64,000 nucleotides of DNA from Parelaphostrongylus tenuis (taxonomy: Eukaryota; Nematoda; Chromadorea; Rhabditida; Metastrongylidae), in NCBI GenBank assembly GCA_019055375.1, contig JAHQIW010002017.1, positions 744,001 to 808,000 of the forward strand, read 5' to 3'. Below, one piece after another: positions 34,399 through 45,900 of the stretch. Numbering within the stretch: the stretch's first letter is position 1; each line of letters opens with the position of its first letter. The notes below the pieces were generated by a model. That model was not told the origin of the DNA, did no database searches, and saw only the letters and a program-made list of their open reading frames with translations. A program made the position numbers and the translations under genes.

Positions 34399-35200
34399 TG
34401 CAAAAAACCTCGATTAGTTTGCAACTTGCCCTTCTGTACAACTTGTTGTCTTTCCTGTGTTTTCTTTTTTTTTTCTTTTTAAGATATTTTTGCCAGTCTA
34501 TGTTGTCGCCACTGATGTTTCTGTTGTTGTTTAACATTTAGTGCTCTACTGAGGGGTTTATATTGTTCGGTTAGCAAAAAAATTCTACACAGCCGTGAAA
34601 AATTTCTCGTTTTGTAGAGAGTTTATTTACACAAGAGGACATACGCAACATATATTATCATTACTTATCACAAGTCCTTAACGACTTAGGGTCTTTCTCG
34701 ATGAACGAGGTAATAACTTTTCTGATTTCGTTTTTGAACAAATATGAAGTTTTCGGAGTGATTGTTAACGCTCCAATCTGGCAAATTGTTTTGGGAGCGC
34801 GAAAAGCGTGACTACGTTTTGGAGAGATTGGATACTACATCAGAGATATGACGTACAGATCAAGCGTTGTGATTGGGGTCGGACCTGAGCTATGAGAATT
34901 CCTCATTCGCGTCGGATGCTGCTTCTTTTATTGGATCCAGATCTCCATCAACACCACTCTGCTCATTTCAAACATGTTTTCTTTTCTATTTCTTTATTAT
35001 AAATTAGAAATGTGTGCAGAAACGTCGTATGAGTATGTGGTTAGTACAATGCTAAATTTCTTCGAAATCAAACTGGTTCACTACATTCGTAGCTTTCTCG
35101 CGGCTTCGATGTCAGTACCTTCTATATGCAACCTCGACATGAATAATCAGTGTCCCATCTTATGGCTAGGCTTACGCGACGTTGTTAAACCTCTAAATGA

Positions 35201-35443
35201 TAAAGCTCTCGGCGTTGATCAATCCTTGAGGGATGCGCCATGCATTAGTCTTCAGTTTTCAACTTCGTTCGGGGTGATTGAATGCATATCTGTCGAGTCA
35301 GTGCTGCTTATCGTCCCAGACAGTTCTTCAACCAATCCAGTGCCAATTTACCGACCCCGGAGGGATGAATGGCATGGTGAGCCGTGAGCGCAGCATCGAA
35401 CCGTCGACTCAGAGGGCCTCTAACCACTGCGCCACATGCGCGA
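35201..35443 (-). mobile_element. SINE family A copy
   Basis: Minus strand: head gcgcatgtggcgcagtggtt, body and the end gggattgatcaacgccgagag are all recognisable. Confidence 0.8.
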
Positions 35444-36218
35444 CGTTCTTACAATTTTTTATCATGGCTAACGTTTCCGCACCTTCGCCTTCAGAACTGT
35501 GGATGCTCGGGTCGTGGTTTTGATAAAGACGGGATGCAGAACACTTGAATCTTGAAATGATAGCCATAATAAAGAATCACAACCTCCTATAAACCCTTCA
35601 GTAGAAGGACTTCTGCAGTTTTACTTCAAATAACTTTCTAGGAGTAGAACATCAGTGCTGAAGCGGATAAAACATTCTTAAGCAACCTCCTCTAATGTGA
35701 CTTAAAGGATAATTATAGACTCACCGTCGAAAAATGCCATTCTCATACGACTTTTTATCAAGAAACGTAGTCTTGTTCCACGCAAGTCATGTGGTATTTG
35801 TAGGCGTTTGATTTTACTGGTTTTCTATAAAAAAAAATTTGCAGTAAGAGTTCTTCTTCTTGTGTTGATTGAATAGCGTTGCGTCACTAGTCTCTAGTCG
35901 CAACATGAAATATATGATCAAAAATTTACATTAACAACTGCCTTATGAACAAATCTCTCCAAAAGTCATGTCCAGCAGAACATTTGTGCAGATTGATCAC
36001 AGCAACAAGTTCTGTAAAATCTCTATTGGCAAAAAAAAAGCCACTCGGAAAGAAAAATGCGCTGAATTTAGTACACCTTCTTCACTTATATACTTCACAC
36101 AGGCATTACAGACACAGTGATTCTGAAGCGTCATGACACCAATATGCTGCGACTGTGATGTATATTAATATGTGCTAAAGAGTAGCAATTGTGTCACTAT
36201 AACAATAGGGCAAATCCT

Positions 36219-36480
36219 CTATCGTATCACTGCTACGTTTTCAATTCCCTCGAATCCTTGATTATTACTTAGATACTTAGATGCTCCGTCTTCACAAATT
36301 GTGCGGACCCCAGCACATTTTCTAAATGGTATATAGCTGGCCGTGCATATAGTATTCTTTGGTTTCCTGACGTAACCTTGCAAGGGCTTCTTCAGGTCTT
36401 TATGATGTCGTTTCCAAGTAATGGATTTCGGCGGTGGATCCTCTACCAGGCTTCCGCTCACGGATGATGTAGAAGCCAAA
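36219..36480 (-). pseudogene. Frameshifted relative of the ORF at 49.6 kb
   Basis: Shares the motif DLKxPLxGYxRxPxxxICTxSYxPFxxCAGV with the minus-strand ORF at 49569-49883. Upstream of this motif the DNA still aligns, but one extra base shifts the frame (around minus-strand CATCATAAAG versus CATCTGAAG). The two C-terminal cysteines are lost. Most simply a decayed copy. Confidence 0.4.
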
Positions 36481-36989
36481 ATCCCGAATCCTTGATTACG
36501 AACGGAAAATTATTGTCTGCCACTAAAAGCCAGCATATTTATCACGTAGCAAAGAGGCGGAGAAGTCATCCGTAGCAGACGAAAAGACCACAGGGCAGCC
36601 TCGCAAAGGTGTGCTATGTCTTGAATATCAACTCCAACGGCATGTGTCTCAACAGTAAACTTCAGCAATATCTTATGTCATCTAAACGTCAATCTAGAGA
36701 AAAATTTGCTCCGCAGAACATTTTTAGCTTTCTGGGACGCATCTGTTTGCTGAGGGGATTTCAGGTAACTAGTAAGTTGCTTCAAGTTCCCTAACAAACT
36801 GTGGTCGCAATGCTAGCAAACCATTGTCAAAAAATCGATGAAATTCGATGAATATGCTGAATAATCCTCTGTTTCGTAAATTATTTCAATTATTGAAAAT
36901 TTCTCCTCACAGAAATGTTGGAGTACCTTTTGACTGATCAATCTTTGCTGCGAACACTGTAGTTTGTTCCGTGTTTTAATCATTTCGTA

Positions 36990-37285
36990 AGAATAGATGT
37001 GAGGCCTGTAACGCAAAGGTTGATGGTGCTTGGTGTGATTCAACGCGTTGTTGATACTGAACCTCAACGATTTCCGGCAGTCAATATCGAACGTCTTACT
37101 GAACGCCCCAGCCCGGCTCTGTTCGAAATTGCAAGATGTACTCAACCAGTATTCTACGACGTTCATAAGAAAGATGAAATCCTTGAGCAAGCGCTCAACG
37201 CGAAATGACGAATTGAAGGCTGAAAATACTGGGACTCACACAGTAAGAAGAAGCCATGATCCGCTTTAAGTAAAGTAATAAAGAG
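36990..37285 (+). mobile_element. SINE family B copy
   Basis: Blocks tcaaccagtattctacgacg and gggactcacacagtaagaag. Head degraded. Confidence 0.6.
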
Positions 37286-38038
37286 AAAGAAGTGAAGGGT
37301 AGATTTTTTGAGTTACCAGCAGAACCCAATTAAGAGCAATGAGTGTTTTTTTCCGGAGGACGCATAAGTTGTAAAAATGCTTGGGCTCAGAACAAGAAGT
37401 TCAAATTCTTTTTGTGACACTACGAATGTATTTTTGGAGAAGTAAATAAAGCTGAAGCTCCATGCGACTGAAAACATCTCATGTGGTTGTAAATAAATTT
37501 GAGGTACCGAAGATCACTGCAAGAGGGCTTCCAGGCCTGCAAACAGAACAAATCTATTGAGCAAAGCTGAAAAAAGTCCTCCAAAAAAATGCTGCAGGGA
37601 TTCATGCGAATCCAGTGTTTCATTTTCAAACTAAATAAACAAAGATGAGACTGATACTACCTTCAACCATGTTTTAAAGATGATAACGGAAAAGTGTCGG
37701 ACCAATCTTTTTCCTCAGCCTAGCTTCCCTCAAAATATTCCTTAGAGAAACAGCAGTTCCACATCTCTTCTCTGAACTCTGAGCTAAAATCAGTAACATG
37801 AAAGAAGGTACAACTAGAGAGTAGGTGACGTCACAGCCAACTTCTTTCTTCCACCCATCCAAGTATTTACACATAGTAGTCGCAACTGATGTTATTAGGC
37901 TAATGGAACGTGATTGCCATTTCAGGCTGTGAATTTAGATCATTGTATATAGGATTATGCTCGTGAATAAATTTGGTCATGTTAATCAAATGGATTTCTC
38001 TTTAATTAACCGCTTACTAGCAGTGCTACGAGTTTTCA

Positions 38039-38521
38039 CATATACTCATTGATGTAGAGTGATCTGCAAAACGTTTGCGTCAGACGGGACTTGAACCAGC
38101 ATTTCACTCTATGCAGGAGAGCGTGCTCTAACCCGTTGCACTACTGACGCCCATTTTGCACGCCACTCTTTCTACGCAACAACGCATCTATCTGTCAACC
38201 GCCAACCGTCAACGGCCTGATCCGGGTAGTCGTTATCGACATCGAACCCTCGATATTGAAAAGAAATCCATTTGATCATCAATACCCAATATCTGTCAGC
38301 GCGAATGGGTTCAATGTCGGTACCGACTACCCGAATCAGGCCGTTGACGGTTGGCGGTTGACAGATAGATGCGTTGTAGAGTAGAAAGAGTGGTGTGCAA
38401 AATGGGCGTTAGTAGTGCAACGGGTTAGAGCACGCGCTCCCGGATACAGATAGATGTGGGTTCGAGTTCCGCCTGAAGCAAAAAATTCTGTACATCACTC
38501 TACATCAATGGGTATGCTCAT
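38039..38521. repeat. Long foldback element with tRNA-like arms
   Basis: A near-palindrome: catctatctgtcaaccgcca near 38188 is inverted at 38346, cactctacatcaatgggta at the right end mirrors the left end, and tRNA-like modules lie in both arms (38077-38150 minus with a perfect GCGTCAG/CTGACGC acceptor; 38406-38479 plus). Spacer about 50 bp. Confidence 0.8.
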
Positions 38522-38599
38522 GTTATACATCATTTTGATAGGCATTTATAACTTTATGTTGTTGCTAATAACGTTTTTACTTGTACATTTCATATCTAT

Positions 38600-38925
38600 T
38601 TAGACTATGGTAAAGATGCTACACCATAAGCAAATTAGGCGGCTTTCTAATTCAAGTTCAAAATGGGTAGTAAAGCAGAAGAGACTCGCAGCATCAACAA
38701 CGCATTCGGCCCACGAACTGCTAGAGAAAGTTTAGTGCAGTGAGGGGGTTCAAGGATTTCGTTAAGTAGCCGAGAGTCTTGAAGCTGAGGAAGGTCGAAA
38801 GAAAAGCATAAATTGAGAGCAATCATTGAAGTTGATCCTTGCAAGACTACAGGAGATGTCCCAGAAAACCTCAGCGTCGACCATTCTACGGTTGTTCGCC
38901 ATTTGAAGCAAATTGCAAAAGTTAT
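38600..38925 (+). pseudogene. Mariner transposase N-terminal remnant (family 4)
   Basis: Broken frames read EETRSINNAFGPRTARESLV and then LRAIIEVDPCKTTGDVPENL followed by SVDHSTVVRHLKQIAK, the paired helix-turn-helix region of mariner transposases. Frameshifts separate the parts and the catalytic domain is absent. Confidence 0.75.
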
Positions 38926-38986
38926 TGTGGTTCTAAGCCTGTCAAAAGTTATTGTGGTTCTAAACCTGTTATTGTGGTTCTGAAAC
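38917..38986 (+). repeat. Short tandem repeat
   Basis: The unit aaaagttattgtggttctaa, about 25 bp with its spacer, occurs two and a half times at the end of the mariner remnant. Confidence 0.7.
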
Positions 38987-41199
38987 AGCAGCTATTTTCT
39001 CGCTAGTCCAAAATAAATTCTATATATGGCCTCTAAAAATGTTTTCAGCCTTTTTTCCGAGGTTGTTACGTTGTAATTCGTTCATGACTCAAAGATCGTC
39101 TCAACGGTATGGCCGTCATCGAGCCACTTGCCTCCTATGATCGAGATGGGCTAACGAAGAATAGTAAGCTGTCGCCAAGAGAAATCATGGTCATCAGTGT
39201 ACCTACAGTCAATTTCTGTGGCTGATACGAACAATGTATATCACCTTTTCATCAACTGTCTTTTTGAAAATCTCGATACGCTGGCATAGACACACTGGCA
39301 GCAATAATCTCTTTTGGCGAAACAAACTATTCTTTGTTACCCCATCTCTGTCATGGGAGACTTGGAGGTGACCCTGCACATGGCGATAGCGCTGAAAAGG
39401 TTCTAAGTCACGAACGAAAAGTAACGTAGCAGTTTCAAAAAATGCGAAAAGATAAGGCTAGAAATATTTTTTCACCGGAGTTTTCAAAGGACAGTCGATT
39501 AAAAGAGGTAATATATAATTTTTACACCTTTATATGACCTGTCGTCACATCTACTATGCTTATCTCGGCGATTCTAGCATTGGGTTCGTTCCTTCCTATT
39601 CATCGCCTTAAGGGACCAACTATATATAGACCTTAAAATTGATAGGAAAACTTCATGTTTTTCTCATCAACAAAGACGAGATTGACAATAATGAGATTGA
39701 CAATAATTGCGGCCGACCTTTTCGCGGCTATCGCCTGACTTCATCGTTTCTACGTTTTTCCAAGGTTGAATGTTTTCCTCGCTAACCTTACAAAATAAAC
39801 ACGATTAAAAGTATGGTCGACTCTTTTGAACACTTATCAAGTGACCATCGGCAGACTTGATTCTCAATCTTATAGCCGATCAATAGTCTACTTCAATTGT
39901 ATTAAAATCATCGTATTTGCATAAACAAAGAGCAAAGCAAAGCAAGGATGTTATTGCTGCTTGTTTAGTCAATGTAGTTTGATTATTCCTCTCAGATAGT
40001 TTACCGTCGTGGCTGGGAGGTGTTCCTGCGTGTCGGACTGCGAAGTACAGCGGTTCGTCCAGGTGGTTTTAACACCATCTCCTCCCCTCACGCAATGCCT
40101 CCCATTAAAGCTAAGAAGGAGTCAGGCCTTTGCACTCGGAAAGCACATGGTCCAGCGACGGTTTCAATGTGATCACAGTCTAAAGAAGCTCTGGCGAAGC
40201 TTGTCTCGGAACTCCAGGGAACAAAACGGACAAACCAAGACATTTTCATGTGATAGCGAGCGCACAATTTGAGGAGATGAATCGTCTAATTAAGTAAGTG
40301 AGCTTAATTATGACATTTTTATCCGATGTTGTGGAGTTGATGCCTGACCTAGGGTCCTAAAAAACTTAACGTGTTCAGATGTGGTCAATGGTGGTGGCTC
40401 GTTCGAAACCACTTTTATCATCGAGGTTTCTGTTGCCATAATGACATGCCTGATAATAATCTCGCAAGGTAGGATTGTCAATATTTCCCAACTATCGTTA
40501 AATATTTCGGTATTGCGTACAATGTTTTTCCCCCGACTTCGCCATCCATTGTCATCATAAATGGATAAGTTGGAAAGTATCATAAAAATAAAAATACTGC
40601 CTAAGAGACAGATGTTCTATCGACACATCAAAAGAAAGATGATGTGATCTCATGTCGATTGAGACATATGGATCTCAACTACATTGGTGTGACGTCTCAA
40701 AGACTGGTCCTCTTCATTTATTTTATTGCTTTACACAGCCCACTCGATATTTATGATTTGATTCATATTAATCACGGTTTTTGACATTCAATGAATTTAT
40801 TCAAACATCTTGAGCCAATTTTACCATTCCCAGATAAGAAATGGGGATGAAGAGGAAATAACTAGAAAACGTGGTCACATTGTTCAAATTCTAGAGCATC
40901 ATATGCAATTACTTTATAAAATATTGATAAAACATGAACTCTTGAGCACGCTACTCTGCTGTGTGGGATCCGTTGTACTCTCCAGCGATTCCATTACGTC
41001 TTCTCATAAGTTTTGGTACTACAGCAATCAATAATTGCCAAATTTGATAATAAACATAGATTACTGGTAGTCATTCAATAGCACGGACTTCGGAAATTCT
41101 GTTGCTAAAGCTAGTTTTTGAAATAGTTTTCATAGCACGCTGTTAGAGCAAAAAGAACATCATATTCAGCACTTGAAGTAGTTAGCTAATCACCTGAAC

Positions 41200-41600
41200 A
41201 TTGCAGCAGGGATATTTGGCAGTGTGGAACATAAAAAAGGTTTGTACCTATACAACGATAAAATAATCTCTTCTCTACAAATCATATACAAAAAACCTAG
41301 AAATTTTTCCGGAAAGAAGAAAAAATTGTGAGTAAGTAAAGAAATCGCGCAGCTTTCGAATGACGCGCTTTTTTGATATAGTAGTTGAAATCTGCGCTTC
41401 CGGAAAAATTTTAAGTTTTTTGCATAAGAATTGTAAAGAAGATTTTGTTCTATCATTCTATAAGTACAAAACAAACTTTTTCGTTGCTTCACAAGGCCAA
41501 ATAAACCCGTTACAAAGTTCAAGCGACGAGCTAACTACTTCAAGTGCGAAACATGATTTTCTTTTTGTTTTGAGAGTACTCTATAAAGGCGGTTCCAGGT
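41200..41600. repeat. Dispersed repeat, copy 2, with internal foldback
   Basis: aaatttttccggaa (about 41306) and ttccggaaaaattt (about 41399) form an inverted pair around a gcgcagctttcgaatgacgcgc hairpin. Shares its right end with 10150-10385. Confidence 0.5.
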
Positions 41601-42925
41601 ACCAGTCTAAACGCCAAATTTTCGACATACAGCGATTAAGTATCAGTAGTCCATGTAGATTTGTGAATTTGGTGTCTATTGTTTTAATACCAAAACTTCT
41701 GAGAAGACCTAGAAATATAGCTGCATTTACCTTGAAGTTTTGCAGTTATGTAGAAGCCTAGGTCAGTCCAAATTTCATAAGTGAGGTAAGAATGAAAGCC
41801 TGAATAACGAATATGGAAAGAGAAGACTTAAATCCTAAAAAAAAGAATTGCAACAGAATAGCTCCTGCGCGTCGGTTTACGTGCTCTCTCAAAGTCGAAG
41901 CCATCCTACTTCCATACGCCATCGGCCAGTGTAGAATGAAAAGTATTCGTTCTTCTTCTGACCTCAGCACAACTTCTCCATCAGTATGTTTGTGAATGAG
42001 AATAAAATCATAATCTGTGCCTACGTAATCGTTATCGCAGATCCAGAAAATGTGAATAGCCTCTTGAACTTTGACCTCATGTCACAATCATGTTAAAAAG
42101 TCCTGTACGGCTGTAACCAATTCCTTGTAGGCTACTGGTATTCTAAGATGTATTCCTAGTCCTCGATCGATATGCAAGAGACACTTTCGTTTGTGTCGGC
42201 TGCCCTCGATTGTTTTATTACCCGTCGTCTGCTCGTCCTCGCCAACCCTCTCGCAATTGCGCCTTAGCCCACCCACCGTCATCATCAGCGATACCACAAC
42301 CAAACTCGTCCGTCGTTGATCACGTCCTGAGAAATTCTCAGCATCCGTCTAACAGTCTGTATCAGCTCACGTTTCTCCAGAGGTATCCACAGAATTAGTG
42401 ATAGCTTTACCCGGCAGAAATCCATTTTTTGAGTGCGAGAAAAAGCTGCAGCATTCTAGAGCGATGTAACAGGACCTATGCGACAAGCTCAAATTTTTGC
42501 CTCATTTTAGTAGGTCTGTGAAGATATTCTTGTCATATGCACAGGTATAGCCAGGACGAGTGTCAAGTTTCGTTTATTTGGGTTCTCTTTTCGTATTCTG
42601 TGCGCTCTTCTCCCCCAATGGACAGGCCATCTATTTGCATATAATCGTATACCCCGTGATTGATAGCTGTCCCTGTCATACTCTCTCCTCTCAATCCTTA
42701 CTCTTAATCCATTTTTGTTTCTCATCCAAATCCTAATTTAGCATTTCTGTTATTGAGTCTTAAGCTTTTGAAGCTTATTACTCTTACACTTGATGAACTT
42801 CTTCACTGGTTTTTTTCCATTTTCTCCCTAGTCTGGATATTTTTTTTCGATCTGAAATGCGCGATAGCCATCTGATTCTCAATAGATGACTTCACTTTCT
42901 TACTTGTAATGAGATAACCGTTTAT

Positions 42926-42936
42926 GTTTCAGAGCG
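42926..42936 (+). promoter_or_regulatory. Probable spliced-leader acceptor of mig-14
   Basis: A gtttcag acceptor ends at 42932, four bases before the ATG at 42937, with no coding exon upstream. This matches the pattern of the other genes here. Confidence 0.5.
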
Positions 42937-45900
42937 ATGTCTGGTACGGTCGTCGAAAATCTTAGCAATCGTAAACTATTTTATATTCTCTCTACACTGT
43001 TAGTTACGCAGATATTTTTCTTCTTAATAGGTGCATGGTGTGGTTAGTTTTCTTTGCTGATGTTTCTAGAATTAAAAGTGTTAGTGAATATTTTCTTCTG
43101 TTTAGCCGTTCCGAGGTGTTATTGATAATATTTATTTAATATTAGCGAAGCATACAACAATACAGTCAGTAATGCAGCTTGAATATACAATGTTCGAGGT
43201 GGCCAACGTTTCGGCGGGTCGCCTTCGTCAGAGCCTGAAAATATCACATTGACACAATACACTAAGCCAAAACCTCCATAGCCCTAGCAGAAAACGTTAG
43301 AAATGAGTTTTGGATCGCATAGTAAAAGCTTCATCTTAAAACACTCACCGTTTTGATGTTTGGGTCTATCAATTATTAATTGAAGATCAGCCGCTTAAGG
43401 TCAGTGCATCAGTGGGCTATGCCTAACTCGGGCCGGAAAAATCAGCCTGAGGTATGGTTCGAGGTCACGCGTGATTACGAGACACTCCTCTTCTTGGTTC
43501 ATCGGGCCTTTGCTATGTATCCAAAAGGCTTCTAATGTTTTACGCGCAGATGTTCTTGATTCCTGTGCGAGGGTCGTGAATTTGACGTCGAACATTACTC
43601 CTGCATGTTTTTGGTCCCCATGCGTGCCTAGTGGAGTTTTTAGATGAGAGTTTCGCAACCCAACTAGATGCTCTTTTACACGGCGAAATAGTGGCCTACC
43701 CATTTCGCCAATGTACTCATAGCCCATGCCTCGCAAAAGATTAGGTAAATTATACTCGATCTCATGCAGTCGCCGTCTCTGCCGTTCGGACAAACTTTGC
43801 AATCATTGGTTTTGCAGAGGCGGTCATACAGTCGGTTGCGGACTAATTGGCGCTTTAGTGTCTTTGGAGGTATATCAACTATTGCTACGGAATCATCCAA
43901 ACCTGCTCTTTTTAGGCAGCGTTTAATAGGTGTGCTTACTTTGTTAGAGTTAAAAGGCAGAAGGAAAGAACCTCATTTTTGTCAGACTTGTCGTTTGGGG
44001 GTATAGAATTTCCTCTGAATCTAACCTGAGAAGCTCCTACAGTATCGTAGCCATTAAAGATGGCTATTTTTCATGCCAAGCTTAAGGGTTCTATCTTGTG
44101 TTCTTTTCCTGTGCACAAATTTGTCGTTGTTTGGAACATGTTCTTCAGAAGTGCACGTTTTATGTGTGAAGGATGAGCTGATAGGTAATGAGCTAGGATG
44201 TTTTTGTTGCTTTGTTTACGGTACCATTTTGTATCGTAGGAGTTTTTGGACAGGTTGACCTGGACCTGAACGTTCAAAAAAGGGAGCCAATTTGCTTTCG
44301 GTTTTTTACAGGTGAACTTTATGTACTCGGACTGACTGTTCAGCAACTCAAAGCATTTGTCCATCTCCTCTTGGGTTGAGCAGACGACAAAGCAGTCATC
44401 TATGTATCTACAGTAGAGTAACGGCCGGAGATTGATTATTGGGCTCTCCACTTTAGACATAAAGGCTATAGCAAGTGTTGGCGCTAGTCGTTGTCCCATT
44501 GCCAGCCTTCTGATTTGAGCAAAATAGTTCCCGGACCACTTAAAAATTGAACAGTTTAGGCACTCTTTTAAGAGAGCCATAACCTGAAAGTGATCTGATT
44601 GCCCAACATATAAATGTTCCGAGAAAGACATTTTCAGCTCCAGTACCATCATCTTCTATGGAATATGAAATGATAAAGTGTGAAGATCGAACGAGAGGTC
44701 AAACCGATAAATGGTTTTCATATTCGTCCACGAGTAAGTCTCCTCTGTTTGTTCACCCTCATTTATCATTGTTTCGTCCTCATGAATTTCAGCAATGTGA
44801 TATAATCGGAGATTTGTCGTCACACAATCCAACTTCATTTGATCTGCGTGAAATCGTCTTCACCGCTCAAATGCCACATGTGAGGTAGATTGCAATGTTT
44901 TCTTATGCTTATGTAATTTAGACGAAACATTCTTGAATAGTGGTAGCACGCGCTTCGGCATGGATGAAACATGGCTATCAAATGTCGCATGGGGTCAAAA
45001 GTCTTGCAGGTTTTCTTAGCATTCTTGGATATATAGTTATAACATGATAACAATGGTGGGCGCATGTGACACAGTGGTTCAGAGGTGCCCAGCGTCGCAC
45101 ACGAGGTCAATGGTTCGATCTCGCGCTCATAGCTCACCAAGCCATCCATCCCTCTATGCTCGGTAAATTGATACCAGACTGTTCGCAGACTTGCTTGGAA
45201 GTATAATCAGCACTGATTCGATACAGCGGGAGGCCACCGCAAGTCATTGTAAAGGCCAGATTGCATCCAATCACCTCAAACGAAGTTAAAATTAAAGACG
45301 AATGCATGGCGCATCACTCAGAGTTGATCAACGCCAAGAGCTTTATCCTTTCATCCTCTAACAATGCCAGAAGGAGCAACAAGCTAAAGGATATCTGAAT
45401 ATTTTGAATAGATAGATTATATATATATATACGTATATATATGTATATATTTAGTACCTGTCAGCTAAAGTGGGTTTGACAGATATATACCGTCAACGGT
45501 TGTTTGCTGACTGCTTCTATACCTTGCTATTGCAACAATAGTGAAAAAAACCAAGAGGCTCGGTAGCGTAGCATTGCCACACGCCCTTGGTAAGTGTAAA
45601 CCCGTGTTCAACTTCCGCCTGAGGTTTCGAGTTTTACATTTTACTCAGTATTCTTGAGTATGAAATCAAAACTCATAACTCTGCTTAAAAAGCATTCAAA
45701 AGAAAGAATTTTTGCCCATTAATTCTTTGAAGTAGTTATCTTAATGATGTTTTTAGAGGCCGTGTTCAGCTCGAGTACTCACCGTGGTTCCAATTTCTTC
45801 TTGGTCTCCTACAAGTTGAAGTCGAGTACAGCGATGTATTCCAATACGGTAATGCTTACTTGAGTTCTCATTGGGTTTCAAAATTCGCTGTGCCTAAAAA

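Larger units (their letters stand above)
34399..42920. other. Gene-poor interval between ppp-1 and mig-14
   Basis: Holds the repeats listed separately (SINEs at 35.2 and 37.0 kb, ORF relic at 36.2 kb, foldback at 38.0 kb, mariner at 38.6 kb, repeat at 41.2 kb). Between them (34.4-35.2, 35.5-36.2, 37.3-38.0, 39.0-41.2 and 41.6-42.9 kb) I see nothing beyond short unremarkable frames. The mig-14 promoter, if any, should lie near its right end. Confidence 0.4.
43130..44622 (-). mobile_element. 5'-truncated Penelope-like retroelement in mig-14 intron 1
   Basis: The minus strand carries the second half of a Penelope-type reverse transcriptase, a linker, a GIY-YIG endonuclease and a 3' hammerhead repeat. 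The N-terminal part of the RT is missing. The element begins only about 15 bp before the mig-14 exon 2 acceptor. Its boundary at the 43.1 kb side is uncertain. Confidence 0.8.

Noticed and set aside
34319..34537. 72-codon minus-strand frame overlapping the last ppp-1 exon
   Set aside because: Shadow of the exon plus AT-rich 3' flank; no independent support.
40009..40272. 87-codon plus-strand frame with several cysteines
   Set aside because: No splice context, no recognised domain, and a neighbouring frame over the same DNA is equally plausible.
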